Source of the DNA: Amycolatopsis alba DSM 44262
GTDB lineage: Bacteria > Actinomycetota > Actinomycetes > Mycobacteriales > Pseudonocardiaceae
Direction of reading: 5' to 3'
NCBI RefSeq assembly: GCF_000384215.1
Contig: NZ_KB913032.1
Location: 3,985,665-4,049,664 of the forward strand
DNA length: 64,000 nt
Shown here in pieces: positions 37,071-44,876 of this stretch. The notes below the pieces were generated by a model that saw nothing but the letters and a program-made list of their open reading frames with translations, did no database searches and had not been told where the DNA came from. The position numbers and the translations under genes were made by a program. Every line of letters starts with the position of its first letter. Within the stretch, counting starts at the first letter, position 1.

Positions 37071-37730
37071 ATGACTGCTGCACTCGGCGACGCGAGCCTG
37101 ATGGTCAATCTGCTCGCCGCATACGCCGACCGGCCGGAGCCCCGTTCGGTGGCCGTGGTCGGGAACCAGCCGCTGCCGCCGGACCCCCGGCGAGCGAAGG
37201 CCATCGACGCCTGCGACCTCGTGATCAGGGTCAACGGTTTCGTCGTCGACGAGCCGGGCGGCCCCGAAGCCGTCGGCAGCCGGGTGCACGTCGTCGTGTT
37301 CAACCGCGCCGTCCGCGCCACCAAGCACGTCTTCCGTGACTACCGCAAACGGCTGTACCTGCTGGTCGAGCCGGGGCGCATGCACTGGGAGCCCGAAGAC
37401 ATCCCCGGCTGGTGGCCAGGAGACCTCGGCTACGTGCCGGTGCCGAACCGCGAGGTCGTCCTGCCGCTCTCCGACGCGCTGGGCCTGCCGAGCCGCGAAG
37501 AGGGCCTGTGGTCGACCACCGGGACGCTGGCCGCCTGGATCGCGCGCACGTCGTTCCCGCACGCCACGCTGGTCTTGTCCGGGTTCTCGTTCATCGACGA
37601 CCCCGCCCAGACCCATTGGGAGCACGCCGCGGGCGACTCCTGCATCGTCGGACCCGAACACCGGATCGCCGCCGAGGGCAGGCTGCTGGACTCGTGGACG
37701 AAGACCGGTGAAACCGAACTCCTGCGCTGA
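37071..37730 (+). CDS. GT29 (sialyltransferase-like) glycosyltransferase
   Basis: 219 residues. The first part reads SVAVVGNQPL then AIDACDLVIRVNGF, matching sialyltransferase motif L (VVGNS and a D-x-V-I-R-x-N core). A second motif LWSTTGTLAAWIA resembles motif S, and a C-terminal H-x-x-x-E region GPEHRIAAEG fits motif VS. GT29 enzymes use CMP-activated nonulosonic acids. Placed directly upstream of the pseudaminic acid genes, it is the best candidate for the transferase that uses CMP-pseudaminic acid. The acceptor is not known. The start ATG 37071 was chosen after a weak upstream GTG. Confidence 0.75.
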   Translation: MTAALGDASLMVNLLAAYADRPEPRSVAVVGNQPLPPDPRRAKAIDACDLVIRVNGFVVDEPGGPEAVGSRVHVVVFNRAVRATKHVFRDYRKRLYLLVEPGRMHWEPEDIPGWWPGDLGYVPVPNREVVLPLSDALGLPSREEGLWSTTGTLAAWIARTSFPHATLVLSGFSFIDDPAQTHWEHAAGDSCIVGPEHRIAAEGRLLDSWTKTGETELLR

Positions 37731-37768
37731 ACTTCCAGCCAGCCCACCCCGAGAAGGAACACCACCCC

Positions 37769-38209
37769 ATGGCAGTGCAGAAACTCCGCAGCGGCGTGAT
37801 CGGCCGGATCGCCAGGCTCATCGACTTCCGGATCGACGAGCGGCTCCGTGACCTCAACGGGCGCGTCAACGACCTCGAACACGCCACCGCGGACCACCGC
37901 CGACGGCTCGACGGCGCCGAGGGCGGCCTCGAGCACACGCGCGGAGACCTGCGCTGGACCCGCGCCGAGCTGGACCGCCTGATCCCGAGCGTCGCGGCCC
38001 AGGAGGCCCAGCTGGAGGACCTGCGCGAGTCGTTGTCGCTGCCGACGCACGCCGACAAGCCCGAACTGGCCGAGGCGCGCAGCCTGATCCAGGAGATCCA
38101 GCGCCAGCACGCCCAGATCCGCATCCGGCTCGCCGGGATCGCCCGCTACGAGGACCGGCTGCGCCGCCTCGAGGACCAGCAGCGCGAGAACGTCGACCAG
38201 GCTCTGTGA
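37769..38209 (+). CDS. Coiled-coil protein in the pseudaminic acid cluster
   Basis: 146 residues, predominantly helical with heptad repeats: RDLNGRVNDLEHATADHRRR, RWTRAELDRLIP and a long C-terminal helix with RYEDRLRRLEDQQRENVDQ. There is no signal peptide or membrane segment. The ATG at 37769 follows GAGAAGGAAC. It overlaps the PseH-like gene by four bases (GTGA). It may act as a scaffold or partner of the GT29-like transferase or of the biosynthetic enzymes; no family is recognised. Confidence 0.7.
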   Translation: MAVQKLRSGVIGRIARLIDFRIDERLRDLNGRVNDLEHATADHRRRLDGAEGGLEHTRGDLRWTRAELDRLIPSVAAQEAQLEDLRESLSLPTHADKPELAEARSLIQEIQRQHAQIRIRLAGIARYEDRLRRLEDQQRENVDQAL

Positions 38210-38721
38210 CCGTGCTGGCCGAAGCCGGGGAAGACGACCTCGACCGGATCCGGCGGTGGCGCAACCATCCGTCGGTCCGGAAGGTCAGCTTCACCACGCA
38301 CGAGATCGGCGCCGAAGAACACCGCGGCTGGTTCGACGCGGTCCGCGCGGACCCGAGCCGTCGCGTGCTCGTCTACCGGCACGGTGAGGTGCCCGCCGGT
38401 GTCGTGCTGTTCAGCGACATCGACGCCGAGACCGGAAGCGCGGAATGGCACTTTTACCTGGACGTCGAGGGGCTCGGCCGCGAGATCCTCCCCGCCTGGT
38501 TGAAGCTGGAGGGCGCGGCCGTCGACTACGGCTTCGACGTTCTCGGCCTGAACCTGCTTGGCGGCGCGACACTCGCGGACAACCGTCAGGTCCTGCAGCT
38601 CCACAAGCGATTCGGCTTCACCGAAACACGCAGGTATGTTCGAGAGGTCGACGGCGAGCCGCGCGAGGTCGTCTGGACCGAACTGCGTGCCGCCGACCGC
38701 CGGACCAGGAAGAAGAGGTAG
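38206..38721 (+). CDS. pseH: PseH-like N-acetyltransferase of pseudaminic acid biosynthesis
   Basis: 171 residues of the GNAT fold. The N-terminal AGEDDLDRIRRWRNHPSVRK (20 residues) is the typical beginning of PseH-like enzymes, with a central EWHFYLDVEGLGREILPAWL and a C-terminal HKRFGFTETRRYVRE. It would acetylate the 4-amino group of UDP-4-amino-4,6-dideoxy-N-acetyl-beta-L-altrosamine made by PseC. It is coupled to the coiled-coil gene in front (GTGA) and to pseI 11 bases behind. The assignment rests on the family plus the complete surrounding pathway. Confidence 0.85.
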   Translation: MTVLAEAGEDDLDRIRRWRNHPSVRKVSFTTHEIGAEEHRGWFDAVRADPSRRVLVYRHGEVPAGVVLFSDIDAETGSAEWHFYLDVEGLGREILPAWLKLEGAAVDYGFDVLGLNLLGGATLADNRQVLQLHKRFGFTETRRYVREVDGEPREVVWTELRAADRRTRKKR

Positions 38722-38731
38722 TCCCACCCCG

Positions 38732-39787
38732 ATGACCGCCAGCGAGGTGCGCATCGGCGCACATGTCCTCTCGGCGGCGCACCCGCCGTTCGTGATCGCC
38801 GAAATGTCCGGTAACCACAACGGTGACCTCGGCCGGGCACTCGAGATCGTCGACGCGATCGCCGAAACCGGCGCGCAGGCGGTCAAGCTGCAGACCTACC
38901 GGCCGGACACGATCACCATCGACGTGGACACGCCGGACTTCCGCATCGGTGACTCGCACTCGCTGTGGGGCGGCGAGAACCTCTACAAGCTCTACGAGCG
39001 CGCTCACACGCCCTGGGAGTGGCACGAGCCGCTGTTCGAGCGCGCCCGCGCCCACGGTCTCGAGATCTTCTCCAGCCCGTTCGACCCCACGGCCGTCGAC
39101 CTGCTGGAGTCGCTGGACGCGCCCGCGTACAAGATCGCGTCGTCGGAGATCGTCGACCTGCCGCTGATCGAACTGTGCGCGAAGACCGGCAAACCGCTGA
39201 TCATCTCGACCGGGATGGCCAGCGTCGCCGAGATCGACGCGGCGGTGCGGACGGCGCGTGAGGCGGGCAACGACCAGCTCATCGTGCTCGGCTGCACCGC
39301 CAGCTACCCGGCGTCGCCCGCCGAGAGCAACCTGCGTGGCCTGCCCGTCCTGGCCGGCGTGACCGGGACGCTCGTCGGCCTGTCCGACCACACGCCCGGT
39401 ATCGGCGCCCCGCTCGCCGCCGTCGCGCTCGGCGCCGTCGCCATCGAGAAACACGTGACGCTGGCCAGGAACGACGGCGGCGTCGACTCCGAGTTCTCCC
39501 TGGAGCCCGCCGAACTGGCCGCGCTGGTCACCGAGTCGCACCGCGCGTGGGAGGCGCTGGGCGCCGCCGTGATCGGACCGCGCGAGAGCGAGAAGGAAGG
39601 ACTGCGGTTCCGGCGTTCCCTCTACGTCGTCGAGGACGTGCGCGCCGGGGACACGGTGACGCGGGAAAACGTCCGGTCGATCCGGCCGGCCGGTGGGCTG
39701 GCTCCGGCCGAGATCGTGAACGTGCTCGGCCGTACCTTCGCTTCCGATGTCCCCAAGGGCACCGCGCTCACCTGGGGCCTGATCTAG
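38732..39787 (+). CDS. pseI: Pseudaminic acid synthase
   Basis: 351 residues of the NeuB/PseI family, with a TIM barrel for phosphoenolpyruvate condensation and a C-terminal SAF (antifreeze-like) domain (about residues 285-340, with FRRSLYVVEDVRAGD). IAEMSGNHNGDLGRA, AVKLQTYRPDTITI, LWGGENLYKLYERAHTPWEW, FSSPFDPTAVDLLESL and APAYKIASSEIVDLPLIE agree with PseI rather than NeuB or LegI. It condenses 2,4-diacetamido-2,4,6-trideoxy-L-altrose with PEP to pseudaminic acid. The ATG at 38732 lies 11 bases after pseH. Confidence 0.92.
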   Translation: MTASEVRIGAHVLSAAHPPFVIAEMSGNHNGDLGRALEIVDAIAETGAQAVKLQTYRPDTITIDVDTPDFRIGDSHSLWGGENLYKLYERAHTPWEWHEPLFERARAHGLEIFSSPFDPTAVDLLESLDAPAYKIASSEIVDLPLIELCAKTGKPLIISTGMASVAEIDAAVRTAREAGNDQLIVLGCTASYPASPAESNLRGLPVLAGVTGTLVGLSDHTPGIGAPLAAVALGAVAIEKHVTLARNDGGVDSEFSLEPAELAALVTESHRAWEALGAAVIGPRESEKEGLRFRRSLYVVEDVRAGDTVTRENVRSIRPAGGLAPAEIVNVLGRTFASDVPKGTALTWGLI

Positions 39788-39821
39788 CGGAATTGTCAGG
39801 GTTGGCTGGCACCATCGCGCG

Positions 39822-41006
39822 GTGACCATCTCGTTCGCCGAACTGCTCGGCCCACCACCTCCCGATCCGATCCCCGTCGATTGGCCCGGTGTCGAAGCCT
39901 GGCTCGGGCTGCGTTTGCCGAGTTCCTACAAGGCCTTGGTCGACGTCTATGGCCCGGTGTTCGTCGGCGGGCGTCTCTTGCTGAAGGCTCCTGTCGCCCG
40001 TGACGATCGCTTCGACTACGCGGACGAACTCGCTCACGTGCACAAGTTCTGCGGCGCGGTGTCGATGGATCTTCCCGTCGACGACAGGCCTCGATTCCAT
40101 CCGAAGCCGGGTGGTCTGCTCGTCTGGGGGAGCACCACTTTCTCGGAGCATTTGTTCTGGGATACCGGCGCTTCGGACGATCCCGAGCACTGGCCGGTCG
40201 TGGTCCACCAGCAGAGAGCGCTCAACCAGGGAGAGAATCCTTGGTTCGACTTGGAAATGCCCTTCGAGGAGGCGCTGACCGCCATCGTCCGGACCGGAGT
40301 CCGGTTCCCCGATACCACTTTGGGGCCGTTGGCGCCGACGGTCGAGCGGAGCCTCGACTACCTGAAGGCGCGTTCCTGGGGCGTGCCGCCACCGCCTGAA
40401 CCGAAACCCGCTCCGGATCCGCGAAGGCTCGCCGCGTTTACCCAAGGGACCGGGTTGGACGCCTTGTGTGAGTTGGTTCCCCCTCCGGAGGCGCCCTACC
40501 TTGGCGAGGGTTCTTGGGAAGAACTCTTCGAGCGGCTCGGCACGCGGCTGCCCACCGAGTTCGTCGCCTTGACAGAGCGATACGGCTATGGATATTTCGC
40601 CGATTGGCTGCACGTTCCCGCGCCACTTCGTTCCGACCATCGGGGACTGGCCAAGTCGGTGGAAGAGTCGTTGTACAACTATCGCGACCTTCGTAATGAC
40701 GCCCCCGATTACCAGCCACTCGCGGTGTGGCCGGAACCCGGCGGATTCCTTCCGGTCCTGGAGACCCAGGGCGGGGATGAGATCGGATGGCTCACGCTGG
40801 GCGAGCCGGATGAGTGGCCGGTCATCGTCTATCCGCGCCACAACGACCAAGGGCCGCCGCTCACCGGACTGCTCACAGATCTCATCCTTGAGTGGCTTCG
40901 CGGCAACTTCACCACGGACGGCTTCGTCAGGCTTTTCGTGGACGAAGCCGACCCCTTCGAAACGATCCGTTTCGAAGGGGTAAGCCCTGCCCCTGAGCAG
41001 GCCTAG
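39822..41006 (+). CDS. Two-domain SUKH (SMI1/KNR4)-like protein
   Basis: 394 residues with an internal duplication. Repeat one starts WPGVEAWLGLRLPSSYKALVDVYG with a following GGLLVWGSTTFSEHLFW and ends about residue 175; repeat two starts SWEELFERLGTRLPTEFVALTERYGYG and has GGFLPVLETQGGDEIGWLTLGEPDEWPVIV. Both follow the SUKH pattern (W-x2-E/V-LG-LP-x-Y). SUKH proteins are often immunity proteins of polymorphic toxin systems. No toxin is visible beside it. It converges with pseC, overlapping by four bases. Its codon use seems somewhat more AT-rich than that of its neighbours, which hints at separate arrival. Confidence 0.75.
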   Translation: MTISFAELLGPPPPDPIPVDWPGVEAWLGLRLPSSYKALVDVYGPVFVGGRLLLKAPVARDDRFDYADELAHVHKFCGAVSMDLPVDDRPRFHPKPGGLLVWGSTTFSEHLFWDTGASDDPEHWPVVVHQQRALNQGENPWFDLEMPFEEALTAIVRTGVRFPDTTLGPLAPTVERSLDYLKARSWGVPPPPEPKPAPDPRRLAAFTQGTGLDALCELVPPPEAPYLGEGSWEELFERLGTRLPTEFVALTERYGYGYFADWLHVPAPLRSDHRGLAKSVEESLYNYRDLRNDAPDYQPLAVWPEPGGFLPVLETQGGDEIGWLTLGEPDEWPVIVYPRHNDQGPPLTGLLTDLILEWLRGNFTTDGFVRLFVDEADPFETIRFEGVSPAPEQA

Positions 41007-42139
41007 CCGAAGAAGGCGTGGACCTCGTCGATGACGCGGTCCACGTCGGCGTCGGTCAGCGCCGGGAACAGCGGCAGCGAGAGCTCCTGGCTGTAGTACA
41101 GCTCCGCGTTCGGGCACATCCCGCGTCGGTAGCCGAGGTCTTCGAACACCGGGTGCCAGTACGCGGGGATGTAGTTGACCTGCACGCCGATTCCCTTGGC
41201 GCGCAGGTGATCGAACAGTGCTCGGCGGCGTCCTTCGAGGACTCGCAGCGGGTACAGGTGCCACACTGGGTCCGCGCCTTCGCGTACGGCAGGCGTCAAC
41301 ACGCCGTCCAAAGAGGACAGTGCGGCGGTGTAGCGCGCGTGGATCTCCGCGCGTCGCTTCTTGAACTCGGTGAGCCTGTGCAGCTGGCTGCTTCCCAAGG
41401 CGCACAACACGTCCGGCAGCCGGTAGTTGAGGCCGAACTCGTGCACTTCCTGGTGCCACGCGCCCTCGTCCGGAAAGCGCTGCGCCGCCTTGTCCCGCAC
41501 CAGACCGTGGTTGCGGAAACCGCGGGCCCGCGCCAGCAGCTCGTCCGAACCGGCGACCACCGCGCCACCTTCGGCGGTGGTGAGGTTCTTGGTGGGGAAG
41601 AAGGAGAACGTGGTGAGGTCGGCGAGTGAACCCACAGGCCTGCCCTGCCAGCTCCCGCCGACGGAATGGGCGGCGTCCTCCAGCAGCAGCACGCCGTTGT
41701 CGCGGGCGATGCGGCCGAGTTCGTCCAGTTCCGCCGGGTGGCCGGCGTAGTCGACGGCCGCGACGACCTTCGTCCGCGACGTGACGGCCGCCGAGGCCGC
41801 CGCCGGGTCGAGGTTCCCGGTGTCCGCCTCGACGTCGGCGAACACGACCTCGCCGCCGAGCAGCGCGGCCGTCGCGGCGGTGGCGACGAACGTCATCGGC
41901 GAGGTGACGACCTCGTCACCGGGGCCGATCCCTGCCGCCGCGTACGCGACGTGAAGCGCGGCCGTGCCCGAGGTGACGGCCACCGCGGGTGTGCCGCCGG
42001 TGTGCTCGGCGAGGTCGGCTTCGAAGCGGGTGACGGCGGGGCCGGTGGTCAGCCAGTCACCACGCAGCACGTCGGTGACCGCGGCGATGTCCTCGTCCGA
42101 GATGGACTGACGGCCGTAGGGAAGGAACTGCTCAGCCAT
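41003..42139 (-). CDS. pseC: PseC-like UDP-4-keto-sugar aminotransferase
   Basis: 378 residues of the DegT/DnrJ/EryC1 family. The PLP lysine is Lys184 in FSFFPTKNLTTAEGG; DAAHSVGG near residue 155 is typical of these PLP enzymes. It aminates UDP-4-keto-6-deoxy-N-acetyl-beta-L-altrosamine at C4, the second pathway step. It overlaps pseB by eight bases on the same strand, so the pair is co-translated. The N-terminus QFLPYGRQSISDEDIAAV and TTGPAVTRFE are characteristic of PseC-like enzymes. Confidence 0.9.
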   Translation of the reverse strand: MAEQFLPYGRQSISDEDIAAVTDVLRGDWLTTGPAVTRFEADLAEHTGGTPAVAVTSGTAALHVAYAAAGIGPGDEVVTSPMTFVATAATAALLGGEVVFADVEADTGNLDPAAASAAVTSRTKVVAAVDYAGHPAELDELGRIARDNGVLLLEDAAHSVGGSWQGRPVGSLADLTTFSFFPTKNLTTAEGGAVVAGSDELLARARGFRNHGLVRDKAAQRFPDEGAWHQEVHEFGLNYRLPDVLCALGSSQLHRLTEFKKRRAEIHARYTAALSSLDGVLTPAVREGADPVWHLYPLRVLEGRRRALFDHLRAKGIGVQVNYIPAYWHPVFEDLGYRRGMCPNAELYYSQELSLPLFPALTDADVDRVIDEVHAFFG

Positions 42140-43115
42140 ACTGCTCGACCAGGCTGCGCAGTTCCTCCGCGTCGAGCCACAGATCGTTGGTGTCCGAGCG
42201 GTACGCGAAGTTCTCCGGCACCGCCTTGCCGTCCGACGGCGGCTCGTAACCCCAGCCCGCGATATGCGGCTGGACGACGTAGCGGTCGCTCAGCTGAACC
42301 GTCCGGCGGGAGTCGTCGGGGGCGATCATCTCTTCGTGCAGCTTCTCGCCGGGCCGGATGCCGACCTCGTGCATCGGCGAACCGGGCGCGATGGCCTGCG
42401 CGAGTTCGACCAGCCGCATGCTGGGGATCCGCGGCACGTACAGCTCGCCGCCGTTCATCTGGTCGAACGAGTCGACCACGAACTGCACGGCCTGCGGGAG
42501 CGTGATCCAGAAGCGGGTCATCTCCTTATGCGTGATCGGCAGCGACTCGCCCTTGGCCGCGAGCGCGCGGAAGAACGGGATCACGCTGCCGCGCGAGCCC
42601 ATCACGTTGCCGTAGCGGACCACGGAGAACCTGGTCGGGTGCGTCGCGGCGTAGTGGTTCGCGCTGATGAACATCCGGTCGGCGCACAGCTTCGTGGCGC
42701 CGTAGAGGTTGATCGGGCTGGACGCCTTGTCCGTCGACAGCGCGACGACCTTCTTCACGCCCGTGTCGATCGCGGCCTCGATGACGTTCTGCGAGCCGAC
42801 GACGTTGGTCTGCACGAATTCGAACGGGTTGTACTCACCCGTGTCGACCTGCTTGAGCGCGGCGGCGTGCACGACGTAGTCGACTCCGTGCATCGCGCGC
42901 TCAAGGCGGCGGCGGTCCCGGATGTCGCCGATGAACCAGCGCAGCCTCGGGTCGTTGTCGAACTGCTGCCGGGCTTCGTACTGCTTGAGCTCGTCACGGG
43001 AGAGCACGACCAGCCGTCGCGGGTTCAGCTCGGCCAGGGCGTAGGTGATGAACGCCTTGCCGAACGAACCGGTCCCGCCGGTGAGCAGGATGCTGGAGCC
43101 ATCCAGCTCGGACAT
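42132..43115 (-). CDS. pseB: PseB-like inverting UDP-GlcNAc 4,6-dehydratase
   Basis: 327 residues of the extended SDR family. The cofactor motif is LLTGGTGSFGKAF, and the active site residues Thr128, Asp129 and Lys130 (STDKASSPINLYGATK) precede Tyr138. The run VVRYGNVMGSRGSVIPFF and RPGEKLHEEMI are close to C. jejuni PseB. It performs the 4,6-dehydration of UDP-GlcNAc with C5 inversion. The frame stays open upstream, but the ATG at 43115 has a GGAGGT Shine-Dalgarno, so this start was chosen. It is divergent from pseF by 40 bases, sharing a compact promoter region. Confidence 0.92.
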   Translation of the reverse strand: MSELDGSSILLTGGTGSFGKAFITYALAELNPRRLVVLSRDELKQYEARQQFDNDPRLRWFIGDIRDRRRLERAMHGVDYVVHAAALKQVDTGEYNPFEFVQTNVVGSQNVIEAAIDTGVKKVVALSTDKASSPINLYGATKLCADRMFISANHYAATHPTRFSVVRYGNVMGSRGSVIPFFRALAAKGESLPITHKEMTRFWITLPQAVQFVVDSFDQMNGGELYVPRIPSMRLVELAQAIAPGSPMHEVGIRPGEKLHEEMIAPDDSRRTVQLSDRYVVQPHIAGWGYEPPSDGKAVPENFAYRSDTNDLWLDAEELRSLVEQYG

Positions 43116-43155
43116 CGTTGACCTCCGCGTTTCGGTGCTACTGCCGCAGGACATC

Positions 43156-43911
43156 ATGTCACCCATGGATCCAGACCCCGTGGCCCACGTGGTCAACGCC
43201 GTCATCCAGGCGCGCGCGTCGTCGACCCGGCTGCCCGGCAAGGTGCTCCGCCCGCTGGCAGGCCGGAGCGTGCTCGGCTGGGTCGTCCGTGCCGCCGCGA
43301 GTTCGCCGGGGATCGACAACGTCGTGGTCGCGACCTCCACGGAGGCCGACGACGACGCGGTGGCCGAAGAAGCCGCCCGACACGGCGCACTGGTCGCCCG
43401 AGGGCCGCTCGACGACGTCCTCGCGCGCTTCGCGGTGGCAGCCGAGTTGTACCCGGCCGACGCCGTGGTGCGGCTCACCGCGGACTGCCCGCTGCTGGAC
43501 TCGGAGCTGATCGGACAGCTCGTCACGTTGTGGCGGGCACGTCCTTCGCTGGACTACTTGAGCACGACCCTCGTGCGCACGCTGCCCCGCGGCTTCGACG
43601 CGGAACTTGTGCGCGCGGGAGTGCTGGCCGAGCAGGTCGAGATCGCCCGCGGCGCCGACCGGGAACATGTGACTTCGGGCATCTACTCACGTCCGGAGAA
43701 GTACGCGTGCTCCGGTGTCGTGGTCAGTCCTCCCGCCGACGACCTCCGCGTGACCTTGGACACCGTCGAGGACTGGTCGGTCATCGAAGGCGTCGTGGCG
43801 GAGCTGGGCGATCGCGTCGGCGCCTGGCGGGAGGTGGTCGCGATTCTGCGTTCCCTGCCCGATCTCGCGACGCTCAACCAGCACATCGAGCAGAAGAAGG
43901 TGGCCAGGTGA
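43156..43911 (+). CDS. pseF: PseF-like CMP-pseudaminic acid synthetase (SpsF-type cytidylyltransferase)
   Basis: 251 residues of the cytidylyltransferase/SpsF family. The N-terminal signature AVIQARASSTRLPGKVL binds CTP; VATSTEADDDAV, VVRLTADCPLLDSELI and GADREHVTSGIY follow. In the Pse pathway it would activate pseudaminic acid with CTP. The ATG at 43156 with CAGGAC in front was chosen (43165 is also possible). It is coupled to pseG by a GTGA overlap and divergent from pseB. The step could be confused with other CMP-sugar synthetases; the gene context argues for PseF. Confidence 0.85.
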   Translation: MSPMDPDPVAHVVNAVIQARASSTRLPGKVLRPLAGRSVLGWVVRAAASSPGIDNVVVATSTEADDDAVAEEAARHGALVARGPLDDVLARFAVAAELYPADAVVRLTADCPLLDSELIGQLVTLWRARPSLDYLSTTLVRTLPRGFDAELVRAGVLAEQVEIARGADREHVTSGIYSRPEKYACSGVVVSPPADDLRVTLDTVEDWSVIEGVVAELGDRVGAWREVVAILRSLPDLATLNQHIEQKKVAR

Positions 43912-44876
43912 CGAGGCTGTTGCTGCGGGCCGAAGCCTCCGGGACGATCGGCGCGGGCCACGTCTCGCGCATGGTCGCCTATGCCGAACGCGCGGTCGCG
44001 CGAGGCTGGGAGGTCGTCTTCTCCGGTCAGGTGGACAACGCAGAGTGGCTGGCCGCCCGGTTCGGCGAGCTCGCCGTCCCTGTGGTGCCGTCCGTGCCGT
44101 TCGACGGCTTCGACGCGGTGGTCGTCGATCACTACGGCCTCGGTGAGCTGCGCCAGGAGGTCAACGCCGCGGGGGCGCTGCTGGTGTCCATCGAGGACGA
44201 CGTGTTCGGCAGGCGCGCGGCGGACCTCGTCGTCGACTGTGGTTTCGTCCCCGCGCCGAGGCCTGGCGACGGCTCCGGCGTGCTGCTCCGAGGCGTGGCC
44301 TACGCGCCGATGCGAGACGTCGTCCGGGACGCGCGGGAAAAGCGCCTCGGCCGTGAAGCCGCCGAGCCGGCCCATGTGACCGTGGTGCTCGGCGGCGGGA
44401 CGGAGTGGGCGGGCACGGTCAGCGCGTTGCTGCACGCCTTGCGCGACACGGAGCTGACGTTCGTCGCCGATGTCCTCGTGCGCGGTGAACCGGTCGTGCC
44501 GAGCACGCTGCCGGGACAGGAATTCCGCGTTCAGCCGCCCGGCCCCGGCCTGCTCGACCTGCTGGTGGAGACGGATGTCGCGGTGAGCGCGGCCGGCGTC
44601 ACCTTGCTGGAACTGTGTTGCCTCGGTGTGCCGACAGGGGTCGTGAAGCTGGTCGACAACCAGGAGACGGGATACCGGGGCGCGCTGGAGCTCGGACTGG
44701 CGGCCGGGCTGGGGAGCGCCGCCGCGCTGGACGGCGACGCCGTGGAGACGTTGCGGACCTTGCTGCTGGACCGGGAGACCCGGCGGCGGTTCTCCGAGAC
44801 GGCGTCGTCCGTCGTCGACGGCCGGGGCGTGGACCGCGTGCTGGACCGGATCGAGAAAATGGGGTCGGTGGAATGA
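43908..44876 (+). CDS. pseG: PseG-like UDP-sugar hydrolase
   Basis: 322 residues of the GT-B-fold nucleotide-sugar hydrolase family. The N-terminus [22 protein letters not shown] has the catalytic-type G-x-GH-x-x-R motif, [14 protein letters not shown] follows, and the C-terminal half has [26 protein letters not shown]. It hydrolyses UDP from UDP-2,4-diacetamido-2,4,6-trideoxy-L-altrose before the PseI condensation. GTG 43908 overlaps the pseF stop by four bases, and ATGA coupling leads to the GT-C gene. Together these complete the Pse pathway. Confidence 0.9.
   Translation: MTRLLLRAEASGTIGAGHVSRMVAYAERAVARGWEVVFSGQVDNAEWLAARFGELAVPVVPSVPFDGFDAVVVDHYGLGELRQEVNAAGALLVSIEDDVFGRRAADLVVDCGFVPAPRPGDGSGVLLRGVAYAPMRDVVRDAREKRLGREAAEPAHVTVVLGGGTEWAGTVSALLHALRDTELTFVADVLVRGEPVVPSTLPGQEFRVQPPGPGLLDLLVETDVAVSAAGVTLLELCCLGVPTGVVKLVDNQETGYRGALELGLAAGLGSAAALDGDAVETLRTLLLDRETRRRFSETASSVVDGRGVDRVLDRIEKMGSVE

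Noticed and set aside
38558..38731. A 58-codon N-terminal extension of pseI into pseH
   Set aside because: The extension has no similarity to PseI and overlaps well-supported pseH codons; ATG 38732 fits the family start.
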